Shown here one piece after another: positions 1 to 5,329 of a DNA stretch of 6,070 bases (position 1 is the first letter of the stretch; each line of letters begins with the position of its first letter). Both the position numbers and the translations under genes were made by a program. The DNA is from Bacillota bacterium (GTDB lineage Bacteria > Bacillota > Clostridia > Clostridiales > Clostridiaceae). The stretch covers positions 1-6,070 of the forward strand of contig JAEXSY010000384.1 in the NCBI GenBank assembly GCA_023440105.1, given 5' to 3'. The notes under the pieces are model-generated. The model did no database searches. It saw nothing but the letters and a program-made list of their open reading frames with translations, and was not told where the DNA came from.

Positions 1-131
1 ACATTATACCGAAAAAAGGAGGTCATTGCTATTTTTATTTTTTAATAGCTAGATCCCTTGAAAATAAAAGGTTTTAAGAAAAAACGGAGTGTCAGACTTG
101 ACACTACCTAAATAAATAGGAGGATAATTAT
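1..131 (+). other. Leader region upstream of the ABC-2 permease gene
   Basis: No gene can be supported here. All three forward frames close early (stops near 43-45, 50-52 and 75-77), so if an upstream gene, such as the ATPase partner expected for the permease, ends in this stretch, it does so before about position 77. None of the three possible tails is recognisable. A weak 6-bp inverted repeat (28-33 with 44-49, AT-rich loop) is probably chance. A perfect inverted repeat at 88-105 is listed separately. TTGACA at 98-103 matches a -35 box, but no -10 element at proper spacing fits before the start codon at 132, so no promoter is called. Confidence 0.5.
88..105. promoter_or_regulatory. Perfect 7-bp inverted repeat, possible operator or mRNA hairpin
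   Basis: AGTGTCA (88-94) and TGACACT (99-105) are exact reverse complements around a 4-base spacer GACT. The repeat ends 13 nt before the GGAGG of the permease gene. A dyad of this size and position could be an operator for a dimeric repressor, for example of the TetR type that often controls drug-efflux ABC genes, or a small hairpin in the 5' leader of the mRNA. No T-run follows the right arm, so it is not an intrinsic terminator. The repeat is seen directly; its role is inference. Confidence 0.5.
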
Positions 132-962
132 ATGGAAACAATATTTGCAATTTGGAAAAGAGATGTAGTTAAATCTATAAGAGATAAAGCAAGCCTCATA
201 GGTAATTTAGCACTTCCAATACTTCTTTTAGTTATTTTGGGAAGCGGTATGGGTGGTACTATTAAGTCAATGATTCAAGGCTCTGGCCTTTCAGGTCCCT
301 TAAGTGAATTTGATTTTATTAAGTTTATGTTTCCTGGTGTGGTAGCAATGACAATATTTAGCACAGCTGTAATATCTGCTTTAACAGTAGTTCAAGATAG
401 AGAGTTTGGTTACTTTAGAGAAATGCTTGTTTCTCCTGTACCACGTTACTCCATTGCCTTAGGAAAGGTATTAGGTGGCAGCACTACTGCGGTAATCCAA
501 GGATTAATTATATTGATCTTATCTCCCTTTATAGGTATTTCATTAAATATATCTATGATACTTAAGCTGATTCCTGCAATGCTTGCCTTAGCTTTCACAG
601 TATCCTCCTTAAGTTTATTTGTAGCAGGCTTTGTGAAAACCTCTCAAGGCTTTCATACAGCACTTACAATGCTGATATTGCCAATGCTGTTTCTTTCAGG
701 CTCCTTATTCCCTTTAACTGGAAGTCCAACCTGGATGAAATTCTTAGTTAAGCTTAATCCTGTAACCTACGGAGTTGATATGTTTAAGAAAATTCTATTA
801 GAGGCAGAAAGCCTCCCACCGGTACTTCAGGATGTCATGGGGCTAAACCTAAGTATCTTCGGTTATAATTTAACTTTAATAGCAGACTTTATAATAATCA
901 CTGTAATAGGGATAATTCTTATAATGCTTGCCACCAACAGATTCAAAAAATTAGAAGCTTAA
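132..962 (+). CDS. ABC-2 type transporter permease, DrrB-like
   Basis: Integral membrane subunit of an ABC exporter; it would pair with a separate ATP-binding protein, not seen in this window, to export a drug, lipid or polysaccharide-type substrate. The 276 residues fit the DrrB/NodJ/YadH-like family. A short cytosolic N-terminus is followed by about six hydrophobic segments, near residues 24-40, 66-86, 115-137, 146-167, 176-197 and 248-268. The region FPGVVAMTIFSTAV (68-80) with VQDREFGYFREMLVSP (87-102) and the late motif LNPVTYGVDMF (208-218) are typical of ABC-2 permeases. The ATG at 132 has GGAGG at 119-123, an 8-nt spacing. The gene ends in tandem TAA codons and runs directly into a hairpin terminator. 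The substrate cannot be told from sequence. An inverted repeat at 88-105 may regulate it. Confidence 0.9.
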   Translation: METIFAIWKRDVVKSIRDKASLIGNLALPILLLVILGSGMGGTIKSMIQGSGLSGPLSEFDFIKFMFPGVVAMTIFSTAVISALTVVQDREFGYFREMLVSPVPRYSIALGKVLGGSTTAVIQGLIILILSPFIGISLNISMILKLIPAMLALAFTVSSLSLFVAGFVKTSQGFHTALTMLILPMLFLSGSLFPLTGSPTWMKFLVKLNPVTYGVDMFKKILLEAESLPPVLQDVMGLNLSIFGYNLTLIADFIIITVIGIILIMLATNRFKKLEA

Positions 963-968
963 TAAGCA

Positions 969-1015
969 AGGAGTATTGATTTTCACCTTCTGTGAATTTC
1001 AATACTCCTCTTTTT
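969..1015 (+). terminator. Intrinsic terminator after the ABC-2 permease
   Basis: An 11-bp stem, AGGAGTATTGA (969-979) with TCAATACTCCT (999-1009), is extended by an inner 5-bp stem, TTCAC (982-986) with GTGAA (992-996), across a small TT/TT internal loop. CTTTTT follows at 1010-1015. It starts 6 nt after the stop codon of the permease gene. The hairpin lies between convergent genes and would also form in transcripts arriving from the PH-like gene, but that strand lacks a good U-run, so forward termination is the safer reading. Confidence 0.88.
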
Positions 1016-1058
1016 ATAATAATTAGTACTGCCTTAACAAATATATCAAAAAATACAA

Positions 1059-1457
1059 TTATACAGCGTATATATTTAACTCCTGAAGCTTATTTAAAAA
1101 CACCTGTAAATCTTCCTTATGATTGCTTAATCCTAAAATTGTACTGGGTATAATTCCTTGAAAAATTCTACCTTCATTACCTTCAATAATTACATTCTTT
1201 CCATTTAGATTGCTCTTAGCATTAAAACCCTTAATATCCTCAAGATTTACTGCTGTAAGCTCCTTTTCTTTAAAAAAGGGATTAACTCTCATTACTAATA
1301 ATCTCTTATTGGTAAGAGCTAAAAAATAGTATTTACTTAGGAGGGTAATTAAATAATTTATCTTTTGCCCATATACCATAGCCTCTATTGTCTCTCCCTC
1401 CATGAGATGTCTGTATAAACTATCCTTCATTAATTCTTTAGTTAGTTTTAACGCCAT
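1059..1457 (-). CDS. Small PH-domain-like protein, function unknown
   Basis: A 132-residue soluble protein with no signal peptide or membrane segment. The central stretch FLALTNKRLLVMRVNPFF (about 45-62), followed by LTAVNLEDIKGF (67-78) and a strand-turn-strand run NGKNVIIEGNEGRIF (85-99), resembles the bacterial PH-like fold (YokE/bPH type), where a 'LTNKRLL' strand leads into a 'LEDI' segment. A C-terminal helix near 112-127 fits that fold. The N-terminal 40 residues are helical, with a GETIEAMVYG strand. Members of this group are mostly uncharacterised, so no function is assigned. The ATG at 1457 has AGGAGG at 1466-1471, an 8-nt spacing. It lies 88 nt after the barstar gene on the same strand; co-transcription is possible but not shown. 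It converges on the ABC-2 permease gene. Confidence 0.7.
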   Translation of the reverse strand: MALKLTKELMKDSLYRHLMEGETIEAMVYGQKINYLITLLSKYYFLALTNKRLLVMRVNPFFKEKELTAVNLEDIKGFNAKSNLNGKNVIIEGNEGRIFQGIIPSTILGLSNHKEDLQVFLNKLQELNIYAV

Positions 1458-1465
1458 AAAAAAAA

Positions 1466-1497
1466 CCTCCTATATAATACAATTTATTAAATAAATT
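1466..1497 (-). promoter_or_regulatory. Ribosome binding site and AT-rich palindrome before the PH-like gene
   Basis: On the reverse strand AGGAGG (1466-1471) sits 8 nt before the ATG at 1457 and is a strong ribosome binding site. Just upstream is an A/T-only palindrome, AATTTATT (1481-1488) and AATAAATT (1490-1497) around one base. The whole 1458-1545 gap is very AT-rich and could hold a promoter, but no convincing -35/-10 pair stands out, and no GC-bearing terminator hairpin for the barstar gene is visible. Confidence 0.45.
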
Positions 1498-1545
1498 TTA
1501 TCATATAAGAGTAATTATCAGTTATTAAATATATGTGAAAACTAA

Positions 1546-1824
1546 CTAATCTTCTAATGTATAGAAAATATTGTTTTCTACCGCTCTTGAAGCCCTTATA
1601 ATAATCTCCGAAACCTTAGTAGCATATCCTCCAATATTCTCTTTAGTGATATTAAAATCCCTCCATACAATTCTTACAGGTAAATCAATTTCTCCTGTTA
1701 GCATATCCCAGAGAGCATCTAAATTCCCGCCATAATAATCAGGAAGTTCCAAAGCTTCCTTAAACACCTTATGCAGCTCCTCTCTTGAATCTATTCGAGC
1801 TCCTTCAATTATTATTTCCTTCAA
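1546..1824 (-). CDS. Barstar family ribonuclease inhibitor
   Basis: A 92-residue cytosolic inhibitor that should bind and block the barnase encoded directly upstream, protecting the producing cell. The length matches classical barstar (about 90 residues). The inhibitory helix-loop is almost unchanged: LPDYYGGNLDALWDMLTG (27-44) contains the counterparts of barstar Tyr29, Asp35, Trp38, Asp39 and Thr42 as Tyr30, Asp36, Trp39, Asp40 and Thr43. The later VWRDF segment (53-57) is also barstar-like. The position matching barstar Glu76 falls among Ile76-Arg77-Ala78, with no acidic residue (see findings). The start is TTG at 1824, chosen because AAGGAGG lies 6 nt before it and the N-terminus aligns with barstar. 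The nearby upstream ATG is in another frame. It begins 29 nt after the barnase stop. Confidence 0.93.
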   Translation of the reverse strand: MKEIIIEGARIDSREELHKVFKEALELPDYYGGNLDALWDMLTGEIDLPVRIVWRDFNITKENIGGYATKVSEIIIRASRAVENNIFYTLED

Positions 1825-1837
1825 AATATCCCTCCTT
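1825..1837 (-). promoter_or_regulatory. Ribosome binding site that fixes the TTG start of barstar
   Basis: On the reverse strand AAGGAGG (1831-1837) is followed by a 6-nt spacer and then TTG (1822-1824). The strong Shine-Dalgarno match compensates for the weak initiation codon. It lies wholly in the 29-nt gap after the barnase stop codon, so ribosomes finishing the toxin could reinitiate on the inhibitor. Confidence 0.8.
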
Positions 1838-1853
1838 AACCATGAAACCTACC

Positions 1854-2354
1854 TTAATTAGTATATTCTGTGAAGCTTTTATAATGGTCTGTAGTCATAT
1901 AAATAAGTCCATCATTAGAAAAAACTATTCTATCGGCTCCACGTCTTCCACCTCTGTAATTAATATCGCATTCATACCAATCCCTGCCATCCTTTTCAGG
2001 CAGGAGACCTTCATAATTTCCAAAGTAATCACCGCCGATGCTCTTACCCTCTGCATAATCCCAAAGATCTCTTCCAGAATCCCATCCCAGGCTTCTGGCT
2101 TCCTTTTTTGTTATAAAATTTGATGGGAGCTTGTTATAAATTTTAATATACTCTGCAACCCCTTCAAAATCATCATAGCTTCCACTCTCTTCTATGTCTA
2201 AGTCATCTTGTGTAGGAGAGGACTCAGTATAATTAATATTACTATCTTCCCCTAGACCACTGAAATCTTCAAAGAGTGTAGAACACCCAAATAATCCTAA
2301 GGTCATCAATAATGTCAAAAATATTGGTGTAATTTTTTTAAAAATATTTCTCAT
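1854..2354 (-). CDS. Barnase-type guanyl-preferring ribonuclease, predicted lipoprotein
   Basis: An endoribonuclease of the barnase/binase (N1/T1) family that cleaves RNA, typically after guanine. Of 166 residues, 1-24 form a lipoprotein signal: basic RNIFKK, a hydrophobic core, then LFGC with Cys24 as lipidation site. An acidic linker (about 25-62) follows, then the full barnase domain (63-166). Barnase catalytic residues Lys27, Glu73, Arg83, Arg87 and His102 correspond to Lys83, Glu128, Arg138, Arg142 and His157, so activity is expected. GKSIGGD (103-109) and TTDHY (154-158) are near-identical to barnase. Barnase Arg59 is replaced by Tyr114, and Ala74 beside the catalytic Glu by Cys129. The ATG at 2354 has AAGGAG at 2367-2372, a rather long 12-nt spacing, and begins the signal peptide. 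Barstar follows 29 nt downstream, supporting a toxin-immunity pair. B. amyloliquefaciens barnase is secreted free; this one looks membrane-anchored. Confidence 0.93.
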   Translation of the reverse strand: MRNIFKKITPIFLTLLMTLGLFGCSTLFEDFSGLGEDSNINYTESSPTQDDLDIEESGSYDDFEGVAEYIKIYNKLPSNFITKKEARSLGWDSGRDLWDYAEGKSIGGDYFGNYEGLLPEKDGRDWYECDINYRGGRRGADRIVFSNDGLIYMTTDHYKSFTEYTN

Positions 2355-2530
2355 CTATTTTTTCTGCTCCTTACTAATATAATAAATAATAATTTATCCT
2401 ATAATTATAACGCAATTCTTTCCCTCAATAAATATAATTAAAAGAACCGAGGTCTTGGGGGCTCGGTTCTTTCATAATAACTTTATATTATGCTAACAGA
2501 ATAAATATAAAGGTCTGTGATTAGTAATTA
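2355..2530. other. Intergenic region between the ycl-like operon and the barnase gene
   Basis: This 176-nt gap holds the operon terminator (2441-2472, listed separately) and, nearer the barnase gene, an AT-rich stretch (2373-2440) expected to carry the barnase promoter. On the reverse strand a TATAAT is present at 2404-2409, but the nearest -35-like TTGAGG (2423-2428) is only 13 nt away, too close for a standard sigma-A promoter. A promoter here is therefore inferred from context, not shown. No small gene was recognised. Confidence 0.45.
2441..2472 (-). terminator. Intrinsic terminator after the siderophore uptake operon
   Basis: A perfect 11-bp stem, AAAGAACCGAG (2441-2451) with CTCGGTTCTTT (2462-2472), encloses a 10-base loop. 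Read on the reverse strand, the stem ends in TTCTTT and is followed by the T-rich TAATTATATTT, giving a U-rich tail. It lies about 58 nt beyond the stop of the binding-protein gene. It ends the operon and insulates the barnase gene from it. The arm ends are symmetrical, so some forward-strand activity is possible, but no forward transcript is evident. Confidence 0.85.
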
Positions 2531-3499
2531 TTATTTTACAGCTGTATATACTTCATCTATCATAGCTTGAAGTGAATTTACTCCTCCACCTGCAAGATAC
2601 CAATAGGTGGAATCAAGGTAAATAATATTTCCTTCTTTATAAGCATTAGTACTCTTTACCAGGTCATTTTCTAAGGACTGCTTAGCTGAGCTAGCCCCTT
2701 CAGTTCCTACTGCTGTACTTCTATCAATAACAAATATGTAATCAGGATTCTTTTCACTGATGTATTCATAGCCTATAGATTGTCCATGAGTAGAATTATC
2801 AAGAGTATCATCTACTGCCTCAAAACCAAGGGCATCCACTAAAGCAAATCTTGAACCAGGACCATAGGCACTAATATTACCGTCATTGGTAAGAATAACT
2901 AATGATTTCTTGCCTTCAGCTTCCCTCTGGACCTCTTCACTAACTTCTTTAGCCCTACTATCAATTTCAGCTATTAATTCATTAGCCTTTTCCTCAACCT
3001 CAAAGATATCTGCTAAAGTAGAGATATTACTTTTAATTGATTCAATGTACTTTGAATTATCTATTGCAACACTTATTGTTGGTGCTATTTCACTTAAATC
3101 TTCATAGAAATCTGCTTGTCTTCCAGATATTATTATAAGGTCTGGTTCAAGCTCATATATTCCTTCTAGGTCAGGTTCCTTTAAACCTCCTATATCACCA
3201 TACTTATCGTCATTGTACTCTGATAAATAGCTTGGAAGGCTCGCTTTAACTACCCCTGCAACCTCAACACCTAAAGCATCTAGGGTATCTAAGGCACCAA
3301 AGTCAAAAACTACTACAGACTCTGGCTTATCTGTTATAGTAACCTCTCCTAAGTCATGAGTTACCTTAACAGCTTCATAAGCTGCTTCAGAAGCCGACCC
3401 TTTATTACTATCTTCTGGATTAGCACTGCCGTTTCCACAGCCTACTACCATAGTTCCTACCATAATTGCTGAAATAACTGATATTAATACTTTTTTCAT
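2531..3499 (-). CDS. yclQ: Iron-siderophore substrate-binding lipoprotein, YclQ/FatB-like
   Basis: An extracytoplasmic binding protein that captures a ferric siderophore and delivers it to the FecCD permeases encoded upstream. From the ATG at 3499 it has 322 residues: a lipoprotein signal with lipidation Cys21 (VVGC), a short Ser/Asn-rich linker, then a class III periplasmic-binding fold with lobe 1 (about 62-160), a charged spanning helix (160-195) and lobe 2 (199-315). Segments VVVFDFGALDTLDALG (62-77), DDKYGDIGGLKEPD (97-110), STHGQSIGYEYISEKNPDYIFVIDR (in 236-260) and the final YWYLAGGG (299-306) strongly resemble B. subtilis YclQ, which binds petrobactin. The petrobactin assignment is by similarity and not proven. 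A longer reading from GTG at 3508 is unlikely because that codon lies inside the ribosome binding site. It is the last gene of the operon, 37 nt after the ATPase gene. Confidence 0.92.
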   Translation of the reverse strand: MKKVLISVISAIMVGTMVVGCGNGSANPEDSNKGSASEAAYEAVKVTHDLGEVTITDKPESVVVFDFGALDTLDALGVEVAGVVKASLPSYLSEYNDDKYGDIGGLKEPDLEGIYELEPDLIIISGRQADFYEDLSEIAPTISVAIDNSKYIESIKSNISTLADIFEVEEKANELIAEIDSRAKEVSEEVQREAEGKKSLVILTNDGNISAYGPGSRFALVDALGFEAVDDTLDNSTHGQSIGYEYISEKNPDYIFVIDRSTAVGTEGASSAKQSLENDLVKSTNAYKEGNIIYLDSTYWYLAGGGVNSLQAMIDEVYTAVK

Positions 3500-3512
3500 T
3501 TTGTGCACCTCT
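3500..3512 (-). promoter_or_regulatory. Ribosome binding site that fixes the yclQ-like start at 3499
   Basis: On the reverse strand AGAGGTG (3506-3512) is followed by a 6-nt spacer CACAAA and then ATG (3497-3499). An in-frame GTG at 3506-3508 would give a protein three residues longer, but it is part of the Shine-Dalgarno sequence itself and leaves no proper site upstream. The ATG start also puts the basic MKK directly at the front of the signal peptide. Confidence 0.8.
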
Positions 3513-3536
3513 TTTAAGATTTTTTATCACCAAAGT

Positions 3537-4295
3537 TTAAGAAAAATAATTGCAGATCTGCTTACCTTCCACAGAATCTATCTGTATATCCAGATCATAA
3601 ATATCCTTAAGGACACTACTCTGTATTATCTCCTCTGTATTTCCTTCTTTTATTATTCTGCCATTTTTAAGAGCTACTATATAATCTGAGTAGCAGGAAG
3701 CAAAATTAATATCATGAATTACTATGATAACTGTTTTATTAAGCTCATCTACAAGATTTCTAAGAACCTTCATAATTTCTACGGAATGCTTCATATCAAG
3801 GTTATTTAAAGGCTCATCTAAAAATATATACTCTGTATCCTGAGCTATGGTCATGGCTATAAAGGCCATCTGTCTTTCTCCACCGCTAAGCTCATCTATA
3901 TATCTATTTTCATATGACCTTAGATTCATGTAATCCAGGGCTTTATCCACCATCTTTTTATCTTCTCTAGTAAGCCTTCCTTGAGAGTAAGGAAATCTAC
4001 CAAAGCTTACAAGCTCTCTCACGGTAAGTCTTATATTCATATAATTAGCTTGTCTCAAGATTGATATCTTCTTAGAAAGCTCATTTTTATTCCACTGTGA
4101 TAATTCCTGTTCCTCAATATACACTTCTCCAGCATTTTTGCTAATAAGCCTGCTTATCATAGAAAGAACTGTACTCTTTCCAGCTCCATTAGAGCCAATA
4201 AAGGAAATTAGCTTTCCCTTTTCTAGGTTCAAGGATACATCATCCACTACAGTTTTTTCACCATAGCTTTTAATTAAATTTCTAACCTTTATCAT
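3537..4295 (-). CDS. yclP: Iron-siderophore ABC transporter ATP-binding protein, YclP-like
   Basis: The ATPase that powers ferric-siderophore import at the cytoplasmic face of the membrane. It has 252 residues, normal for FecE/FepC-type subunits, with all nucleotide-binding motifs intact: Walker A GSNGAGKST (34-42), Q-loop Gln82, signature LSGGERQ (136-142), Walker B YIFLDEP (156-162) with Asp160 and Glu161, D-loop NNLD (164-167) and switch His194. The segment VSFGRFPYSQGRLT (96-109) is typical of iron-siderophore ATPases. The ATG at 4295 overlaps the TGA of the upstream permease gene as ATGA, with AAAGGAG at 4304-4310, 8 nt away, which favours translational coupling. Its position between permease and binding-protein genes matches yclNOPQ. 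Function as an importer ATPase is secure; the exact siderophore is inferred. Confidence 0.95.
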   Translation of the reverse strand: MIKVRNLIKSYGEKTVVDDVSLNLEKGKLISFIGSNGAGKSTVLSMISRLISKNAGEVYIEEQELSQWNKNELSKKISILRQANYMNIRLTVRELVSFGRFPYSQGRLTREDKKMVDKALDYMNLRSYENRYIDELSGGERQMAFIAMTIAQDTEYIFLDEPLNNLDMKHSVEIMKVLRNLVDELNKTVIIVIHDINFASCYSDYIVALKNGRIIKEGNTEEIIQSSVLKDIYDLDIQIDSVEGKQICNYFS

Positions 4296-5329
4296 TTTTT
4301 ACTCTCCTTTAACAGCAGATAAACAAAATAGCTGCCTCCTACAAAATTAATGATTACACTAAGGCTTGTATTGAAGCTGAAAACTCTCTCTACAAGAAGC
4401 TGACCGCCTACCATAGCCAAAACGCTTAAAAGAAAGGCTGTTATAAACCAATATTCATGCCTGAAGGTTTTCATAAGCTCTTTTGCTAAATTCACAACCA
4501 GTATTCCAAGAAAGATTATAGGACCCACTAAGGCAGTAGCTATGCTTACCAAAATAGATACTATGAGCATATATTTTTTCACCATTCTGTGGTAATCTCC
4601 CCCTAGATTAATAGCATTATCCTTTCCCAAGGATAATACATCTAAAGCTCGTATATCTTTAATTGAAAAAGCAATTACTAAGGTAACAACTATCATACTG
4701 ATAGCAAGGAGCTCCGTATTTATGTTACTAAAGCTAGCAAACATCTTATTCTGAACTATTTGAAATTCATTTGGATCTATAAGAATCTGCATAAAGGATG
4801 AAAGACTAGAGAAGAAGGTACCAAATATCATTCCTACTAAAAGAAGGAAGTATACATTCTGACCATCTCTTTTAAACATAAGCTTATACAGTATCCCAGA
4901 AAATGCTGCCATAAGCACCAGGCTTATTAAAAAGTTTATATTCTTATTTGCTGCTACAAAGCTAGTTGATCCTAAAAAGAATACTATCAGGGTCTGTATA
5001 AAGGTGTATAGGGAGTCAAGCCCTAATACACTAGGTGTTAAAACCCTATTATTGGTGATAGTTTGAAAAGCTACGGAGGAAAAGGATATCGCTCCTCCCG
5101 TCAAAACCATTCCCAATAGCTTTCTTATTCTTCTTGGAAAGCTAAAAGCAAAGCTCTTAGGCGATACATCTATAAACAGAAAGGTTAATATACATGCAGC
5201 AGATAGAATTACTAATAAAGCAATAATCTTCTTGTTAGAATTATTCAGTACTTCGCTGAAAATATTTTTCCTTACTGCTACGTTCTTTCTGGATGTTATC
5301 TCTATTGCGTCTGTCCCATTATACTGCAT
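4292..5329 (-). CDS. yclO: Iron-siderophore ABC transporter permease, FecCD family, YclO-like
   Basis: One half of the membrane channel for ferric-siderophore import, forming a heterodimer with the YclN-like permease. The 345 residues carry many hydrophobic segments, beginning near 34-53. Hallmarks include LTGGAISFSSVAFQTITNNR (76-95) leading to VLTPSVLGLDSLYT (96-109), then LLVGMIFGTFFSSLSSFMQ (163-181), DPNEFQIVQNKMFASF (185-200), SLGKDNAINLGGDY (233-246), where the family contacts the ATPase, and GPIIFLGILVVNLAKEL (269-285). These closely resemble B. subtilis YclO. The ATG at 5329 is supported by AAGGAG at 5338-5343 with 8-nt spacing. This start gives a charged leader of about 33 residues before the first membrane helix, longer than I expect for the family. 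The gene overlaps the upstream permease gene by 11 bp and the ATPase gene by 4 bp. Confidence 0.94.
   Translation of the reverse strand: MQYNGTDAIEITSRKNVAVRKNIFSEVLNNSNKKIIALLVILSAACILTFLFIDVSPKSFAFSFPRRIRKLLGMVLTGGAISFSSVAFQTITNNRVLTPSVLGLDSLYTFIQTLIVFFLGSTSFVAANKNINFLISLVLMAAFSGILYKLMFKRDGQNVYFLLLVGMIFGTFFSSLSSFMQILIDPNEFQIVQNKMFASFSNINTELLAISMIVVTLVIAFSIKDIRALDVLSLGKDNAINLGGDYHRMVKKYMLIVSILVSIATALVGPIIFLGILVVNLAKELMKTFRHEYWFITAFLLSVLAMVGGQLLVERVFSFNTSLSVIINFVGGSYFVYLLLKESKK

Noticed and set aside
28..49. Possible terminator hairpin GCTATT/AATAGC
   Set aside because: The stem is only 6 bp and A/T-rich, the loop is made of the T-run itself, and no U-tail follows the right arm. It is likely chance in AT-rich DNA.
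98..131. TTGACA at 98-103 as a -35 box for the permease gene
   Set aside because: No -10-like element at 16-18 nt spacing fits. The only TA-rich hexamers at suitable distance fall within or after the ribosome binding site, too close to the ATG at 132 for a normal leader.
1785..2123. Forward-strand open frame of 112 codons opposite the barnase and barstar genes
   Set aside because: It lies antisense to two well-recognised genes, lacks a ribosome binding site, and its translation resembles no protein family. It is a shadow of the real reverse-strand genes.
2886..3107. Forward-strand open frame opposite the siderophore-binding protein gene
   Set aside because: Fully antisense to a clearly conserved lipoprotein gene, with composition explained by the complementary strand and no translation signals.
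3500..3536. Possible separate promoter or terminator between the ATPase and binding-protein genes
   Set aside because: The 37-nt gap has no hairpin and no -35/-10 pair, only the ribosome binding site. Co-transcription is the simpler reading.
3501..3689. Forward-strand open frame opposite the 3' end of the ATPase gene
   Set aside because: Antisense to the conserved ATPase C-terminus and the short gap before the binding-protein gene. The translation is low-complexity Tyr/Ile/Leu and there is no ribosome binding site.
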